A DNA stretch of 64,000 nt from JANQOH01 sp965201155 (lineage in GTDB: Bacteria > Pseudomonadota > Alphaproteobacteria > UBA7887). This document shows positions 35,359 to 44,124 of the stretch, in pieces. Position 1 is the stretch's first letter; every line of letters begins with the position of its first letter. The notes under the pieces were generated by a model. It was not told the origin of the DNA. It worked only from the letters and a program-made list of their open reading frames with translations, and did not search any database. Where the stretch lies: NCBI GenBank assembly GCA_965201155.1, contig OZ241752.1, forward strand, positions 2,480,001 to 2,544,000. Reading direction: 5' to 3'. The position numbers were made by a program, and so were the translations under genes.

Positions 35359-36090
35359 ATGAGTTCACTGCCGGAAGCGCCCCATATCCTGATCGTCGAT
35401 GACGACCGCGAAATTCGCGATCTCACCGCCCGGTTCCTGCGCGGGCGGGGGTTTCGCGCGGCGGCGGCGGCGAACGGGCGGGAAATGGATGCGGCACTGT
35501 CCGAAGGACGCTTCGATCTGGTCGTTCTGGATGTGATGATGCCCGGCGAGGATGGGCTGTCCATCTGCCGGCGCCTGCGCGCGCAAGGCGCCATGCCGAT
35601 CATCCTGCTGACGGCGCTGGGAGAGGAAACAGACCGGATTGTCGGCCTCGAAATGGGCGCGGATGACTATTTGCCAAAACCGTTCAATCCGCGGGAGTTG
35701 GAGGCGCGAATCAAGGCGGTGCTGCGGCGCGCCGGCGCGGCGGTGGAGACCGCGGACGGCGGCCGGGCCGGGCGGACGCTGCGTTTCAATGGGTGGTCGC
35801 TGTCATTGACGGCGCGCGAACTGCGCGACCCCGGCGGTGCTCTGGTGAGCCTGACGGGGGGCGAGTTCGAATTGCTGGCGGTGCTGGCGGAGCGGCCGCA
35901 ACGGGTATTGAGCCGCGACCGGCTGCTCAATCTGACCCGCGGTCGCGATGCCGGGCCTTTTGACCGGTCGATCGACGTGCAACTCAGCCGTCTGCGCCGC
36001 AAGATCGAGACGGATCCGAAAAATCCGGCGTTGATCAAGACGGTTCGCAATGGCGGGTATGTTTTTGCCGCCGAGGTCGAGGAGGCATGA
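35359..36090 (+). CDS. OmpR-family two-component response regulator
   Basis: A 243-residue regulator. Receiver domain at about residues 8-120 with acidic DDD (14-16), phospho-acceptor Asp58 in VVLDVMMPGEDG, Thr in ILLTALGEE and Lys in YLPKPFNP. Winged-helix OmpR DNA-binding domain from about residue 140 (LTGGEFELLAVLAERPQRVLS, then VDVQLSRLRRKIE and TVRNGGYVF). The ATG is close to the divergent repeats, and it overlaps the sensor kinase by 4 nt. It is most likely the regulator of the divergent Spy-like gene and its own operon. Confidence 0.95.
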   Translation: MSSLPEAPHILIVDDDREIRDLTARFLRGRGFRAAAAANGREMDAALSEGRFDLVVLDVMMPGEDGLSICRRLRAQGAMPIILLTALGEETDRIVGLEMGADDYLPKPFNPRELEARIKAVLRRAGAAVETADGGRAGRTLRFNGWSLSLTARELRDPGGALVSLTGGEFELLAVLAERPQRVLSRDRLLNLTRGRDAGPFDRSIDVQLSRLRRKIETDPKNPALIKTVRNGGYVFAAEVEEA

Positions 36091-37511
36091 TGCGCGGCGT
36101 CGGACGCAGATTATGGCCGGCGGGACTGGCGGGGCGGCTCACGCTCGTTCTCGTGGTCATGCTTCTGGTGGTGCTGTGGGTCGGTGCCGGATTGTATGTG
36201 CATGACCGGGCGCACACGACGATGCGGCTGTTTTCCGAGTCGATCTCGCAGCGAATCGCGGTCATTGTTCCGCTGCTCGAACGTACTGTGCCGGCAGACC
36301 GGGCGGAACTCCTGCGGGCGGTCGACAGCCCGACCCTGCGGGTGGGCGTGACCCTCCGTCCCTGGCCGGCGCCGCGCCGCGCCGCGCGCTGGGCTGCCGG
36401 CCGGCATATGGACAAGCTGCGCGAAGTACTGCCCGATCTTGGCGCACGACCAGTGGAAATTCGTGCGCTCGGGCGTTGGCGGCCGAAGCCGTCGCCGTCG
36501 CCGGCGCTGCGCCGCGCCCCGCTCTGGGTTGATGGCCCACACCGCGACCTGCAGCATAGCAGGGCCAAGGTCGGTATTTCGGTCGGTCTCGAAACCGGCG
36601 GCTGGGTGCACTTCATCGCTTCGGCGCCGATATTGTCCTTGCGCTGGGCGTTTCGCGCCGCCCTGTGGATGGCCGCGGCGACGGCGGTGCTGCTGGGGGT
36701 CGTTTTCTGGGCGGCGTTTCAGATGACGCGGCCGCTGCGCCGCTTCGCCGATGCGGCGGAGCGCATCGGGCTCGATGTTCGCTCCCCGCCTCTGCACGAG
36801 ACCGGCTCGCGTGAATTGCGCAACGCGGCGCGCGCCTTCAATCGCATGCAGGAGCGCCTTCGGCATCTGGTCGATGACCGCACCATGATGCTGGCGGCGA
36901 TCAGCCATGATCTGCGGACGATGCTGACCCGCCTGCGCCTGCGCGCCGAGTTCATCGGTGATGAGGAACAGCGCGGTAAGGCGGTGGCGGACCTGGAAGA
37001 GATGCATTCGATGCTTGATTCCACGCTCGCCTTTGCCCGCGACGACGCCGCGCATGAACCGCGCACGTCAACCGATCTCACGGCGCTGGTGCGAAGTCTG
37101 TGCGATGATATGGCCGATGCAGGGCATGCTGTGTCGTGTGAAGGCACAGACCGGCTGGCGGTATCCTGCGCGCCGGTGGCGGTGCGGCGCGCCGTGTCGA
37201 ACATCCTGGCGAATGCCGTGAAATATGGCGGCCGCGCGGAAGTGCGCATTATCGACTCCGACGACGGCCCCCTTGTGGAAGTTGCCGACCGGGGGCCGGG
37301 AATTCCGGCGCATTTGCGCGAGGCGGCGTTTCGTCCGTTCTACCGGCTGGAAGCGTCGCGCAACCGAGAGACAGGCGGCTCAGGTCTGGGTCTGGCGGTG
37401 GCGCGTTCGGTCATGCGCCGCCATGGCGGCGATGTTTCCTTGCTGGACCGCGCAGGCGGCGGCCTGGTCGTGAGGCTCCACTTCCCCGCAGCGTCGGAAC
37501 GCGCCAACTGA
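36087..37511 (+). CDS. Sensor histidine kinase
   Basis: A 474-residue membrane kinase. TM1 at about residues 17-38, a periplasmic sensor domain (about 40-185) and TM2 near 186-211, then a HAMP linker. The phospho-histidine is His274 in ISHDLRTMLTRLRLRAE. N box NILANAVKYG, G1 box VEVADRGPGIP and G2 box GGSGLGLAVA follow. The usual proline five residues after the histidine is methionine here. It is translationally coupled to the response regulator by an ATGA overlap. The Arg/Pro-rich sensor region gives no ligand clue. Confidence 0.95.
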   Translation: MMRGVGRRLWPAGLAGRLTLVLVVMLLVVLWVGAGLYVHDRAHTTMRLFSESISQRIAVIVPLLERTVPADRAELLRAVDSPTLRVGVTLRPWPAPRRAARWAAGRHMDKLREVLPDLGARPVEIRALGRWRPKPSPSPALRRAPLWVDGPHRDLQHSRAKVGISVGLETGGWVHFIASAPILSLRWAFRAALWMAAATAVLLGVVFWAAFQMTRPLRRFADAAERIGLDVRSPPLHETGSRELRNAARAFNRMQERLRHLVDDRTMMLAAISHDLRTMLTRLRLRAEFIGDEEQRGKAVADLEEMHSMLDSTLAFARDDAAHEPRTSTDLTALVRSLCDDMADAGHAVSCEGTDRLAVSCAPVAVRRAVSNILANAVKYGGRAEVRIIDSDDGPLVEVADRGPGIPAHLREAAFRPFYRLEASRNRETGGSGLGLAVARSVMRRHGGDVSLLDRAGGGLVVRLHFPAASERAN

Positions 37512-37527
37512 AAGCGATACCGGCCGT

Positions 37528-37989
37528 TCAGAGAATACGGAAGACCTGATAGATCGGCCCGGTAGCACGGCGGTCACCGACTCCGACCGTGACGATGCGG
37601 TTGAGCCACTCATACTTTTCCGATGCCGTTTCGAAGACCGGCGTGGTGCGGAAATAATATTCCGACGGGTCGACGGGTTCGCCGGCGGCAATGCGCGCGG
37701 CGATCTCCGGTGCGGCGTCGCGCATGCCGGTGTAGCGCATGAAAATCAAAGCGTCGTCATCGGTGCGCAGGGTTACCCTGACGTCGAGTTCGATTACGCC
37801 GTCGGCGCGTTGCAGCAGCCAGTCGCCGCCGGGCGCAGGTTCGACAGTTCCATTGAGAAGCGGACCGGAAAAATGTCCGCCGGTCACGGATACGATGCGC
37901 CGCGTCCCGAAGGGTGTGGCGCCGACTTCCTGCGGTGCTGCGACGGTCAATTCGATTTCAAACAGGAATTCGGATTTCAGTTCCGGCAT
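37528..37989 (-). CDS. DUF3237 family protein
   Basis: A 153-residue single-domain protein of DUF3237 (UPF0311). Typical parts are LKSEFLFEIELTV at the start, GTRRIVSVTGGHFSGP, IELDVRVTLRTDDDALIFMRYTG and DPSEYYFRTTPVFETAS. Members are small beta-barrel proteins of unknown function. It is convergent with the sensor kinase gene. Confidence 0.88.
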   Translation of the reverse strand: MPELKSEFLFEIELTVAAPQEVGATPFGTRRIVSVTGGHFSGPLLNGTVEPAPGGDWLLQRADGVIELDVRVTLRTDDDALIFMRYTGMRDAAPEIAARIAAGEPVDPSEYYFRTTPVFETASEKYEWLNRIVTVGVGDRRATGPIYQVFRIL

Positions 37990-38083
37990 GGTGATCCTCC
38001 CCGATGGCCGGCAATAGCATTATCGCGGCGGTGTCGGGAACGAAAGCTTGACAAACCGCCCGGCGGCGCGCAGCAACAACGCC

Positions 38084-39556
38084 ATGCGTATTGCAGTTGG
38101 CGGTTTTCAGCACGAAACCAATACCTTTGCTCCGACCCGCGCGCGTTTCGCGGATTTCGAACGCGCGGGCGGCTGGCCGGCCTTGTCGCGCGGCAGCGTG
38201 CTGCCGGGCGCGGTGGCAGGAATCAACCTCCCCATAGCCGGGTTCATCGCCGCGGCGGAAGGGGCCGGCCATGAGCTGGCGCCGCTGACATGGGCTGCCG
38301 CAGAACCGTCGGCGCATGTCACCGAAGACGCATTCGAGCGCATAGCGGCGATGCTGCTGGAGGATATTGCCGCGGCTGGGCCGGTCGATGCGGTGTATCT
38401 GGACTTGCACGGCGCCATGGTGTGCACGCATCTGGAGGACGGCGAAGGCGAATTGCTTGCGCGGGTGCGCCGGGCGATTGGCGGCATACCGCTGGCCGCC
38501 AGTCTGGACCTTCACGCCAATGTGACGGCAGAAATGGCAGCGGCGGCGGACATCATGGTCGCCTACCGCGCTTATCCGCACACGGATATGGCGGAAACCG
38601 GCGCGCGCACGGTGCCGCTGATCGAGCGTCTTGCGGCCGGAAATCGCCCGGCGAAAGCGTTTCGCCAGCTTGATTTTCTGGTACCGCTGCCATGGCAATG
38701 CACGATGATCGAACCTGCAGCATCGCTTTATGGCGGCCTGAGCGAAGAGCGGGCGGGCGTGTGGTCGGTTTCGCTTTGCATGGGATTTCCGGCGGCGGAT
38801 ATTTTCGCGGCCGGTCCCTCGGTTCTGGCCTACGGGGACTCGCCGGCGCTTGCCGAGGCGGCGGCGGAGCGCCTTGCGCAAAGGGTTTCCGCGGCCGAGG
38901 GAGCGTTTGCCGGCCGCCTTTATTCGCCGGCCGAGGCGGTAGCGCACGCCATGGCTGCGCCGGAACGGCCGGTGGTGATCGCGGATACGCAAGACAATCC
39001 GGGCGGCGGTGGGGATGCGAATACGCTGGGTCTGCTGCGCGCACTGATTTACGCTCAGGCGCCGAATGCGGTGATCGGCGCGCTGTGCGATGCGGATACG
39101 GCGGCAGCGGCGCACGCCGCGTGTGTCGGCGCGCGGGTTGGGATTTCGCTGGGCGCGGACTCCGGGTGGCAGGGAGAACCGCCGCTGGTGGCGGAGGGGG
39201 TGGTCAAGGCCCTCGGCGACGGGCGGTTTACGGCTACCGGGCCGATGTTCGCAGGCGCGCGCATGAGACTCGGGCGCATGGCGCTGCTCGAGATCGGCGG
39301 GATCGACGTTGTTGTCTCATCGATCAAGATGCAGGCGGCGGACCGGGAGATTTTCCGTCACGTCGGGGTGGAGCCCGCGGACAAGGCGATCGTCGCGGTC
39401 AAGAGTTCCGTGCATTTCCGCGCCGACTTTGCGCCCATAGCCGGCGATATCATCGTTGCGGCGGCGCCGGGACCGGTTCCGGTCGATCACGGCGCTCTGG
39501 ACTACCAACGCCTGCGGCCCGGCGTGCGGGTGATGCCGCGCGCCTCAGACGGCTGA
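38084..39556 (+). CDS. M81 family metallopeptidase (MlrC-like)
   Basis: A 490-residue protein of the MlrC/M81 family, named after microcystin linear-form degrading enzymes. The N-terminal GGFQHETNTFAPTRA and AVYLDLHGAMVCTHLEDGEGE fit the family, and the metal/active-site region VIADTQDNPGGGGDANTLG is present. Substrates of most members are unknown small peptides or amides. The ATG at 38084 matches the conserved N-terminus; a TTG 12 codons upstream is possible. No strong ribosome site is seen. Confidence 0.87.
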   Translation: MRIAVGGFQHETNTFAPTRARFADFERAGGWPALSRGSVLPGAVAGINLPIAGFIAAAEGAGHELAPLTWAAAEPSAHVTEDAFERIAAMLLEDIAAAGPVDAVYLDLHGAMVCTHLEDGEGELLARVRRAIGGIPLAASLDLHANVTAEMAAAADIMVAYRAYPHTDMAETGARTVPLIERLAAGNRPAKAFRQLDFLVPLPWQCTMIEPAASLYGGLSEERAGVWSVSLCMGFPAADIFAAGPSVLAYGDSPALAEAAAERLAQRVSAAEGAFAGRLYSPAEAVAHAMAAPERPVVIADTQDNPGGGGDANTLGLLRALIYAQAPNAVIGALCDADTAAAAHAACVGARVGISLGADSGWQGEPPLVAEGVVKALGDGRFTATGPMFAGARMRLGRMALLEIGGIDVVVSSIKMQAADREIFRHVGVEPADKAIVAVKSSVHFRADFAPIAGDIIVAAAPGPVPVDHGALDYQRLRPGVRVMPRASDG

Positions 39557-40078
39557 CGGGAAGGAACGGACGGGATCGCTGCCGTCCCAGTCTGCGGCGG
39601 CATCGGCGATATGTCTGAACAGGCGCGCCTTGGCCCCGCCGACATCGGATAATTCTATCACCGACCCATGATGCGCCGCCGTTTCGAAATATACGAACGG
39701 CCCGTAGTCGCCGGTCTGGCCTTCATGCCCGATTCGATAGCCGGCTTTCAGTGCCCGTTCCCTGTCTTTGGCGAAGGTATCGGTCCAGAACGCGATATGC
39801 TGGAGTCCTTCCTGCCCGGCGTCGAGGAAGTCGCGATACAGGGACGGGGCGTCATTGCGCTGTTCGATGAGTTCGAGCTGGAGGGGGCCGGAATTGGCCA
39901 GCGCTATGGCCAGTTCTATCTCGGCAGGCTGCCCACGATAGCGAAAGTCGCGGATCGGCGCGCGCTCAACGAGAAACCACGGCCCTATGCCTGCCACTTC
40001 GGTCCAGTGCGTGATGGCGGCATGGATATCGCGAACGACATAGCCGTTCTGGCGGACGGGTCCGAAAATTCGGCTCAT
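39545..40078 (-). CDS. VOC-superfamily (glyoxalase-type) protein
   Basis: A 177-residue vicinal-oxygen-chelate protein. The N-terminus FGPVRQNGYVVRDIHAAI, the middle GPLQLELIEQRNDAPS and QEGLQHIAFWT, and the C-terminal FVYFETAAHHGSVIELSD follow the two beta-alpha-beta module layout, with possible metal ligands His and Glu. The ATG at 40078 has AGGAG upstream; the frame is open far beyond but lies antisense to the PhyH and glnK genes. It overlaps the M81 gene end by 12 nt (convergent). Substrate unknown. Confidence 0.87.
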   Translation of the reverse strand: MSRIFGPVRQNGYVVRDIHAAITHWTEVAGIGPWFLVERAPIRDFRYRGQPAEIELAIALANSGPLQLELIEQRNDAPSLYRDFLDAGQEGLQHIAFWTDTFAKDRERALKAGYRIGHEGQTGDYGPFVYFETAAHHGSVIELSDVGGAKARLFRHIADAAADWDGSDPVRSFPSAV

Positions 40079-40177
40079 GAGGGGTCTCCTGTGCGTCCTG
40101 CGCAACCCTTTGCGCTGTTCCGGGAATGAGTTATGCAATATCCTGGCATTCGGCGAGCGGCAGCAAGGGGAGATGAA

Positions 40178-40978
40178 GTGTTCAGGTCCGCCGATCATCA
40201 ACTGAGCGAGCCGGAGCTGCAACGCTTCCGGGCAGAGGGGTTTGTGTTTCTGCCGCAACTGTTTTCCGCTGCCGAAGTGGCGCCGCTGCGCCAGGAAATG
40301 GAACGCATTGCGTCGCTTGACCGCGAGGAGGTGCTGCGCCATGAGACGGGCGAATTGCGGCTCGCCATGGCGATGGAACGATACAGCCCGCTGTATGCGC
40401 GCTTGCTGCGGCACCCGCGCCTGCTGGAGCCGGCAAAGCGGATACTGGGTCCCGACCTGTACGCGCATCAATACAAGATCGTGCCGAAGGATCCCTTTGG
40501 CAAGCTGGATTTTCCCTGGCATCAGGATGCGGCGTCGTGGCGGGTATATGACGGCATGCCGGCCCCATTGGCGATGAATTACGCCCTGTTTCTTGATGAT
40601 GTCACCGAGTTCAATGGTCCCATCACGCTCATCCCGGGGTCTCATGCGGACGGTCTTCTGGATGGCCGGGACGCGCCGCTGCCCGGCGGCAAGTCGCCCA
40701 TATACTCGTTGACGCGGGACACCGTGGCGGCGTTGGCCGGCAAGCGCGGCATGGTTGCGCCGAAAGGTCCTGCGGGCTCGGCGCTGTTCTTTTCCGGCTG
40801 CCTCGCTCATGCGTCCGGCCCCAACTTGAGTCCGTGGACGCGCTATATCGTGTATCTGTCCTACAATCCGGTAAGCAATGTCGCCCGGCGCCCCACCCGC
40901 CCCGACTATTATGCGGCGCGCGTGGCCGAGCCTCTTCGCGTTCTGGCGAATGATTGCCTGGAGAGAGCGGCGGCATGA
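40178..40978 (+). CDS. Phytanoyl-CoA dioxygenase (PhyH) family protein
   Basis: A 266-residue Fe(II)/2-oxoglutarate oxygenase. Facial-triad ligands are His and Asp in LDFPWHQDAASW and His in CLAHASGPNLSPWTR, with an arginine placed for 2-oxoglutarate. GPITLIPGSHADG is the typical core strand. GTG at 40178 follows AAGGGGAG at good spacing; the in-frame ATG at 40133 is weaker. It is divergent from the VOC gene, and glnK follows 24 nt later. Substrate unknown. Confidence 0.88.
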   Translation: MFRSADHQLSEPELQRFRAEGFVFLPQLFSAAEVAPLRQEMERIASLDREEVLRHETGELRLAMAMERYSPLYARLLRHPRLLEPAKRILGPDLYAHQYKIVPKDPFGKLDFPWHQDAASWRVYDGMPAPLAMNYALFLDDVTEFNGPITLIPGSHADGLLDGRDAPLPGGKSPIYSLTRDTVAALAGKRGMVAPKGPAGSALFFSGCLAHASGPNLSPWTRYIVYLSYNPVSNVARRPTRPDYYAARVAEPLRVLANDCLERAAA

Positions 40979-41002
40979 GCCAACGATGCGGGAGACTGCA
41001 AG

Positions 41003-41341
41003 ATGAAAAAGGTTGAGGCCATCATCAAGCCGCACAAGCTGGACGATGTGAAGGATGCGTTGGCGGAAATGGGCGTGGTGGGCATGACGGTGACGGACGC
41101 CAAGGGGTTCGGGCGCCAGAAGGGGCACACGGAGCTTTATCGCGGCGCGGAATATGTCATTGATTTTCTGCCCAAGCTGTTGGTTGAAGTGGTGGCCGGC
41201 GACGGCCAGGCGGACCGTATCGTGGAGGTAATCCGAAATGCTGCGTATACGGGCAAGATCGGCGACGGCAAGATTTTCGTGACGACGATCGAACATGCGG
41301 TGCGTATCAGAACCGGCGAAACCGGAAGCGATGCGGTTTGA
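41003..41341 (+). CDS. glnK: PII nitrogen regulatory protein GlnK
   Basis: A 112-residue PII signal protein sensing 2-oxoglutarate, ATP/ADP and glutamine status. The T-loop GFGRQKGHTELYRGAEYVID carries the uridylylated Tyr51, and the C-terminal GKIGDGKIFV is the B-loop. GGGAGAC precedes the ATG. It is directly followed by amtB, the classic nitrogen-control pair: GlnK binds and blocks AmtB when nitrogen is plentiful. Confidence 0.97.
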   Translation: MKKVEAIIKPHKLDDVKDALAEMGVVGMTVTDAKGFGRQKGHTELYRGAEYVIDFLPKLLVEVVAGDGQADRIVEVIRNAAYTGKIGDGKIFVTTIEHAVRIRTGETGSDAV

Positions 41342-41403
41342 CCCGGAGTGAGGCAATGCACGGGCCGGGCCGGTTCCGTGTTCACGATTCCTGGAGAGAG
41401 ACA

Positions 41404-42720
41404 ATGCAAGCCAGACAACGATTTAGGCGCCGCCTGGGCGGGTTGATCACCCTTGCCGGGGTTCTGGTGCTGCCGGCGGCGCAGGCCGCGGCGCAGGACG
41501 CCGCGCCGGACAGCGGCAACACGGCGTGGATACTGACCTCGACAGCACTGGTGCTGTTCATGACCATGCCGGGTCTGGCGCTGTTTTACGGCGGGCTGGT
41601 GCGGGCGACAAATGTGCTGTCGGTGCTCATGCAATGCTTTGCGATCTGTTGCATGGCGTCGATCCTGTGGCTTGTTTTTGCTTACAGTCTGGCGTTTTCG
41701 GACGGTGGCGGGGCGAATGCGGTCATCGGCGGGCTGTCGAGGGCGTTTCTTGTCGGGGCGGACGGTCTGGCGCCCGGCCTCGACATTCCCGAGTCCGTGT
41801 TTTTCATGTTTCAGTTGACGTTCGCGGTGATTACACCGGCGCTGATCGTGGGCGCCTATGTCGAACGCATCCGGTTCTCTGCGGTGCTGCTGTTTTCCGG
41901 CATCTGGCTGGTGCTGGTCTATGCGCCGGTGTGCCACTGGATATGGGGCGGCGGATGGCTGGCCGAAATGGGCGTGCAGGACTTTGCCGGCGGCCTGGTG
42001 GTTCACCTGACCTGCGGCACGACGGCGCTGGTGCTGGCATGGATACTGGGCGCGCGCACCGGGTTTCCAAACGAGGTTCGGCCACCGCACAGCCCCGGAA
42101 TGGTCATGATGGGCGCGGCGATGCTCTGGGTAGGCTGGTTCGGTTTCAATGCCGGCAGTGCGGTGGCGGCGGATTCTGCTGCCGGCATGGCGATGACGGT
42201 GACGCATATCTCGGCTGCGACCGGCGCGTTTACATGGATGGTTATCGAGTGGGTGCGGTTCCGCAAGCCCACTCTGGTGGGCATCGCCACGGGCGCGATT
42301 GCCGGGCTGGCGACCATCACGCCGGCTTCCGGGTTTGTCGGTCCGGTCGGCGGTCTCGTGATCGGGTTCGTTGCCGGCTGCATTTGTTTCTATGCGGTCG
42401 GAATCGTCAAGAATATCCTCAAGGTGGATGATTCCCTGGATGTGTTGGCGGTGCACGGCGTCGGCGGCGCGACCGGGATCATCCTCACTGCCTTTTTCGG
42501 CTCGACCGCGCTTGGCGGCCTCGGCCTGTCCGAGCTTTCGATGGGCGGCCAGCTCGGTGTGCAGCTGGTCGGCGTCGCGGCGGTGCTGGTGTGGTCGGCG
42601 GTACTCACGTTCCTCATCGCCAAGGTGGTGAATGCGGTGACGCCGCTGCGCGTGGACAAGGAAGCCGAAGTAGAGGGGCTGGACCTCATCACGCACGGCG
42701 AGAAGGCCTACGATCTCTAG
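41404..42720 (+). CDS. amtB: Ammonium transporter
   Basis: A 438-residue ammonium channel with a signal peptide (about residues 1-30) and about 11 membrane helices. Family motifs: MPGLALFYGGLVRATN, the pore histidines in VVHLTCGTTALVLAW and LAVHGVGGATGI, and PHSPGMVMMGAAMLWVGWFGFNAGS. The ATG at 41404 is preceded by GGAGAGAG. It follows glnK by 62 nt, and the operon is expected to respond to nitrogen limitation (NtrC), although no clear sigma-54 box was found. Confidence 0.97.
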   Translation: MQARQRFRRRLGGLITLAGVLVLPAAQAAAQDAAPDSGNTAWILTSTALVLFMTMPGLALFYGGLVRATNVLSVLMQCFAICCMASILWLVFAYSLAFSDGGGANAVIGGLSRAFLVGADGLAPGLDIPESVFFMFQLTFAVITPALIVGAYVERIRFSAVLLFSGIWLVLVYAPVCHWIWGGGWLAEMGVQDFAGGLVVHLTCGTTALVLAWILGARTGFPNEVRPPHSPGMVMMGAAMLWVGWFGFNAGSAVAADSAAGMAMTVTHISAATGAFTWMVIEWVRFRKPTLVGIATGAIAGLATITPASGFVGPVGGLVIGFVAGCICFYAVGIVKNILKVDDSLDVLAVHGVGGATGIILTAFFGSTALGGLGLSELSMGGQLGVQLVGVAAVLVWSAVLTFLIAKVVNAVTPLRVDKEAEVEGLDLITHGEKAYDL

Positions 42721-42745
42721 GCGCTAATTCACGGGGAGTATGGCT

Positions 42746-43033
42746 ATGGCAGCCTATATCATAGGTCACATCAACGTTCGCGACGCGGAGAAATTTGCCC
42801 GGTATCGCGAGAAAGTCCCGGCAGTGGTGGCCAAATATGGCGGAAGCTACAAGGTCCGCGGCGGCGCGATGGAGGCGCTGGAAGGCGAGGCGCCCTCCCC
42901 GCGCATAGTGGTCATTGAGTTCGATGATGCGGCGGCGGCGCGACGCTGGTATGCGTCCGAAGACTACGCGCCGTTGATCGCCTTGCGCCAGTCTGCATCG
43001 GACGGCGCACTTCTCCTCGTCGAGGGGGTATGA
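42746..43033 (+). CDS. DUF1330 family protein
   Basis: A 95-residue dimeric alpha-beta barrel protein of DUF1330. Typical parts are AAYIIGHINVRDAEKFARY, KYGGSYKVRGG and IVVIEFDDAAAARRWYASEDYAPL. Function unknown. The ATG at 42746 has GGGGAG 7 nt in front; an in-frame ATG at 42740 is too close. It follows amtB by 25 nt and may be read with it. Confidence 0.88.
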   Translation: MAAYIIGHINVRDAEKFARYREKVPAVVAKYGGSYKVRGGAMEALEGEAPSPRIVVIEFDDAAAARRWYASEDYAPLIALRQSASDGALLLVEGV

Positions 43034-43088
43034 ACCGGGTCCGGTTCACGGTGCTGCGGTAGCGCAAGGCGAGGCTCGCGCTACCGCA
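43031..43088. terminator. Two hairpins between convergent genes
   Basis: TGAACCGG/CCGGTTCA form an 8-bp stem (43031-43048, including the stop of the DUF1330 gene). Then TGCGGTAGCGC/GCGCTACCGCA form an 11-bp stem (43055-43088) around a 12-nt loop. They separate the DUF1330 gene from the convergent zinc-ribbon gene. Confidence 0.7.
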
Positions 43089-43095
43089 ACGTCGT

Positions 43096-43938
43096 TTACA
43101 GGGATTCGGATTGCGGCGGGCTTTCGTCGGCGGCGACCGGAACGGTGACGGACTCGCCGGCGAATATTATTGTCGCATTGACCGCAGTTTCGTCCGGCGC
43201 AGGGTGTGCGGTTTCAAAACCGATCACCTCACCGCGAACAAGAAACTCCGCGGCCTGGAATGTCCATTCGGCCAGGGGCTCCGGCCCTGTACCGTCAAGG
43301 CGAATTTGCATTTCCGGGACGGGTTGAACCTCGTGTGCGAGATTGGCGATGTCGCCGGCGATGATGATCTGTTCGCCGTCGGCTCCGGGCGCGATTCGTG
43401 CAGAGACGTCGCGGAACTCCAGTCTGGGCACCGGCGTCGCCTCCGGCGTGGACAAGCCGACAAGGGCGTAATAACGGGCTGCCGGTGGCCATAACTCTAT
43501 TATTTCCTCGGAATACAGCGCGAGCGCTGCCGCCCCAAGCGCAAACAGGGACAGGAAGGCCAGCCAGCTGAGCCCTCCGCCGGAGCGGCGTCTGCGGCCC
43601 CCGAGGCCGTGAGGCCGGCGGCGCGTGGCGTGGGGAGGCTTGGGCGGTTCGTTGCTGTCATCAATGCGAAGTGTCGGCTCCACAGCTGCGCCGACCGGCG
43701 TCGGCGGCGGCGGAGCGCCCGGGTCTGGCGCGGCCGCAGGCGGAGATGTCATGGGCGGCGAAACGGGCGGTGGCGACGCCGTGGAAGGCGAGGCCGGCGC
43801 GGCGGCGGGAAGCGAATCCAGCGGCGCAACAAACCAGCGATAGCCGCACACGCCGCATTCCACACGGCGCCTGCGTTTGACAAACTCCCTATCCGGCGCG
43901 GAAAACTGGGCGTTACATTGCGGACAGCTCAGAATCAT
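43096..43938 (-). CDS. MJ0042 zinc-ribbon membrane protein
   Basis: A 280-residue protein with an N-terminal zinc ribbon (SCPQCNAQF and ECGVCGYRW, two CxxC pairs), a long Pro/Ala-rich disordered linker, one membrane helix at about residues 130-155 (WLAFLSLFALGAAALALY) and a periplasmic DUF3426-like domain. Such proteins lie upstream of ftsE-ftsX in Alphaproteobacteria; the function is unknown. It is divergent from ftsE. A GAGG precedes the ATG at 43938. Confidence 0.9.
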   Translation of the reverse strand: MILSCPQCNAQFSAPDREFVKRRRRVECGVCGYRWFVAPLDSLPAAAPASPSTASPPPVSPPMTSPPAAAPDPGAPPPPTPVGAAVEPTLRIDDSNEPPKPPHATRRRPHGLGGRRRRSGGGLSWLAFLSLFALGAAALALYSEEIIELWPPAARYYALVGLSTPEATPVPRLEFRDVSARIAPGADGEQIIIAGDIANLAHEVQPVPEMQIRLDGTGPEPLAEWTFQAAEFLVRGEVIGFETAHPAPDETAVNATIIFAGESVTVPVAADESPPQSESL

Positions 43939-44124
43939 CGGGTACCTCGAACCTAGCGCACGGCCAAGGCGCGCACGACATGGGGCGATTGTATAACCGA
44001 CAAGGTGCGCGGGGCATAGGCGGGTGTCTGCTTTTGTTTTTGCTTTGCTCCGCATGGTAGACGACAGGGCGGGCATCGTGCGATTCTAGGTCGTGCACAT
44101 TCAGCGATCGAAAACGGGCGAACA

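Noticed and set aside
40079..41404. Very long minus-strand open frame extending the VOC gene upstream
   Set aside because: Only the C-terminal 177 residues look like a protein. The rest is antisense to PhyH and glnK, with high-GC pseudo-coding composition, and a good ribosome site marks the start at 40078.
41137..42696. Long antisense frame opposite amtB, and similar long frames opposite many genes
   Set aside because: In this high-GC DNA, antisense frames without stops are common. They show Arg/Pro/Ala-rich sequence with no family motifs and lie opposite well-supported genes.
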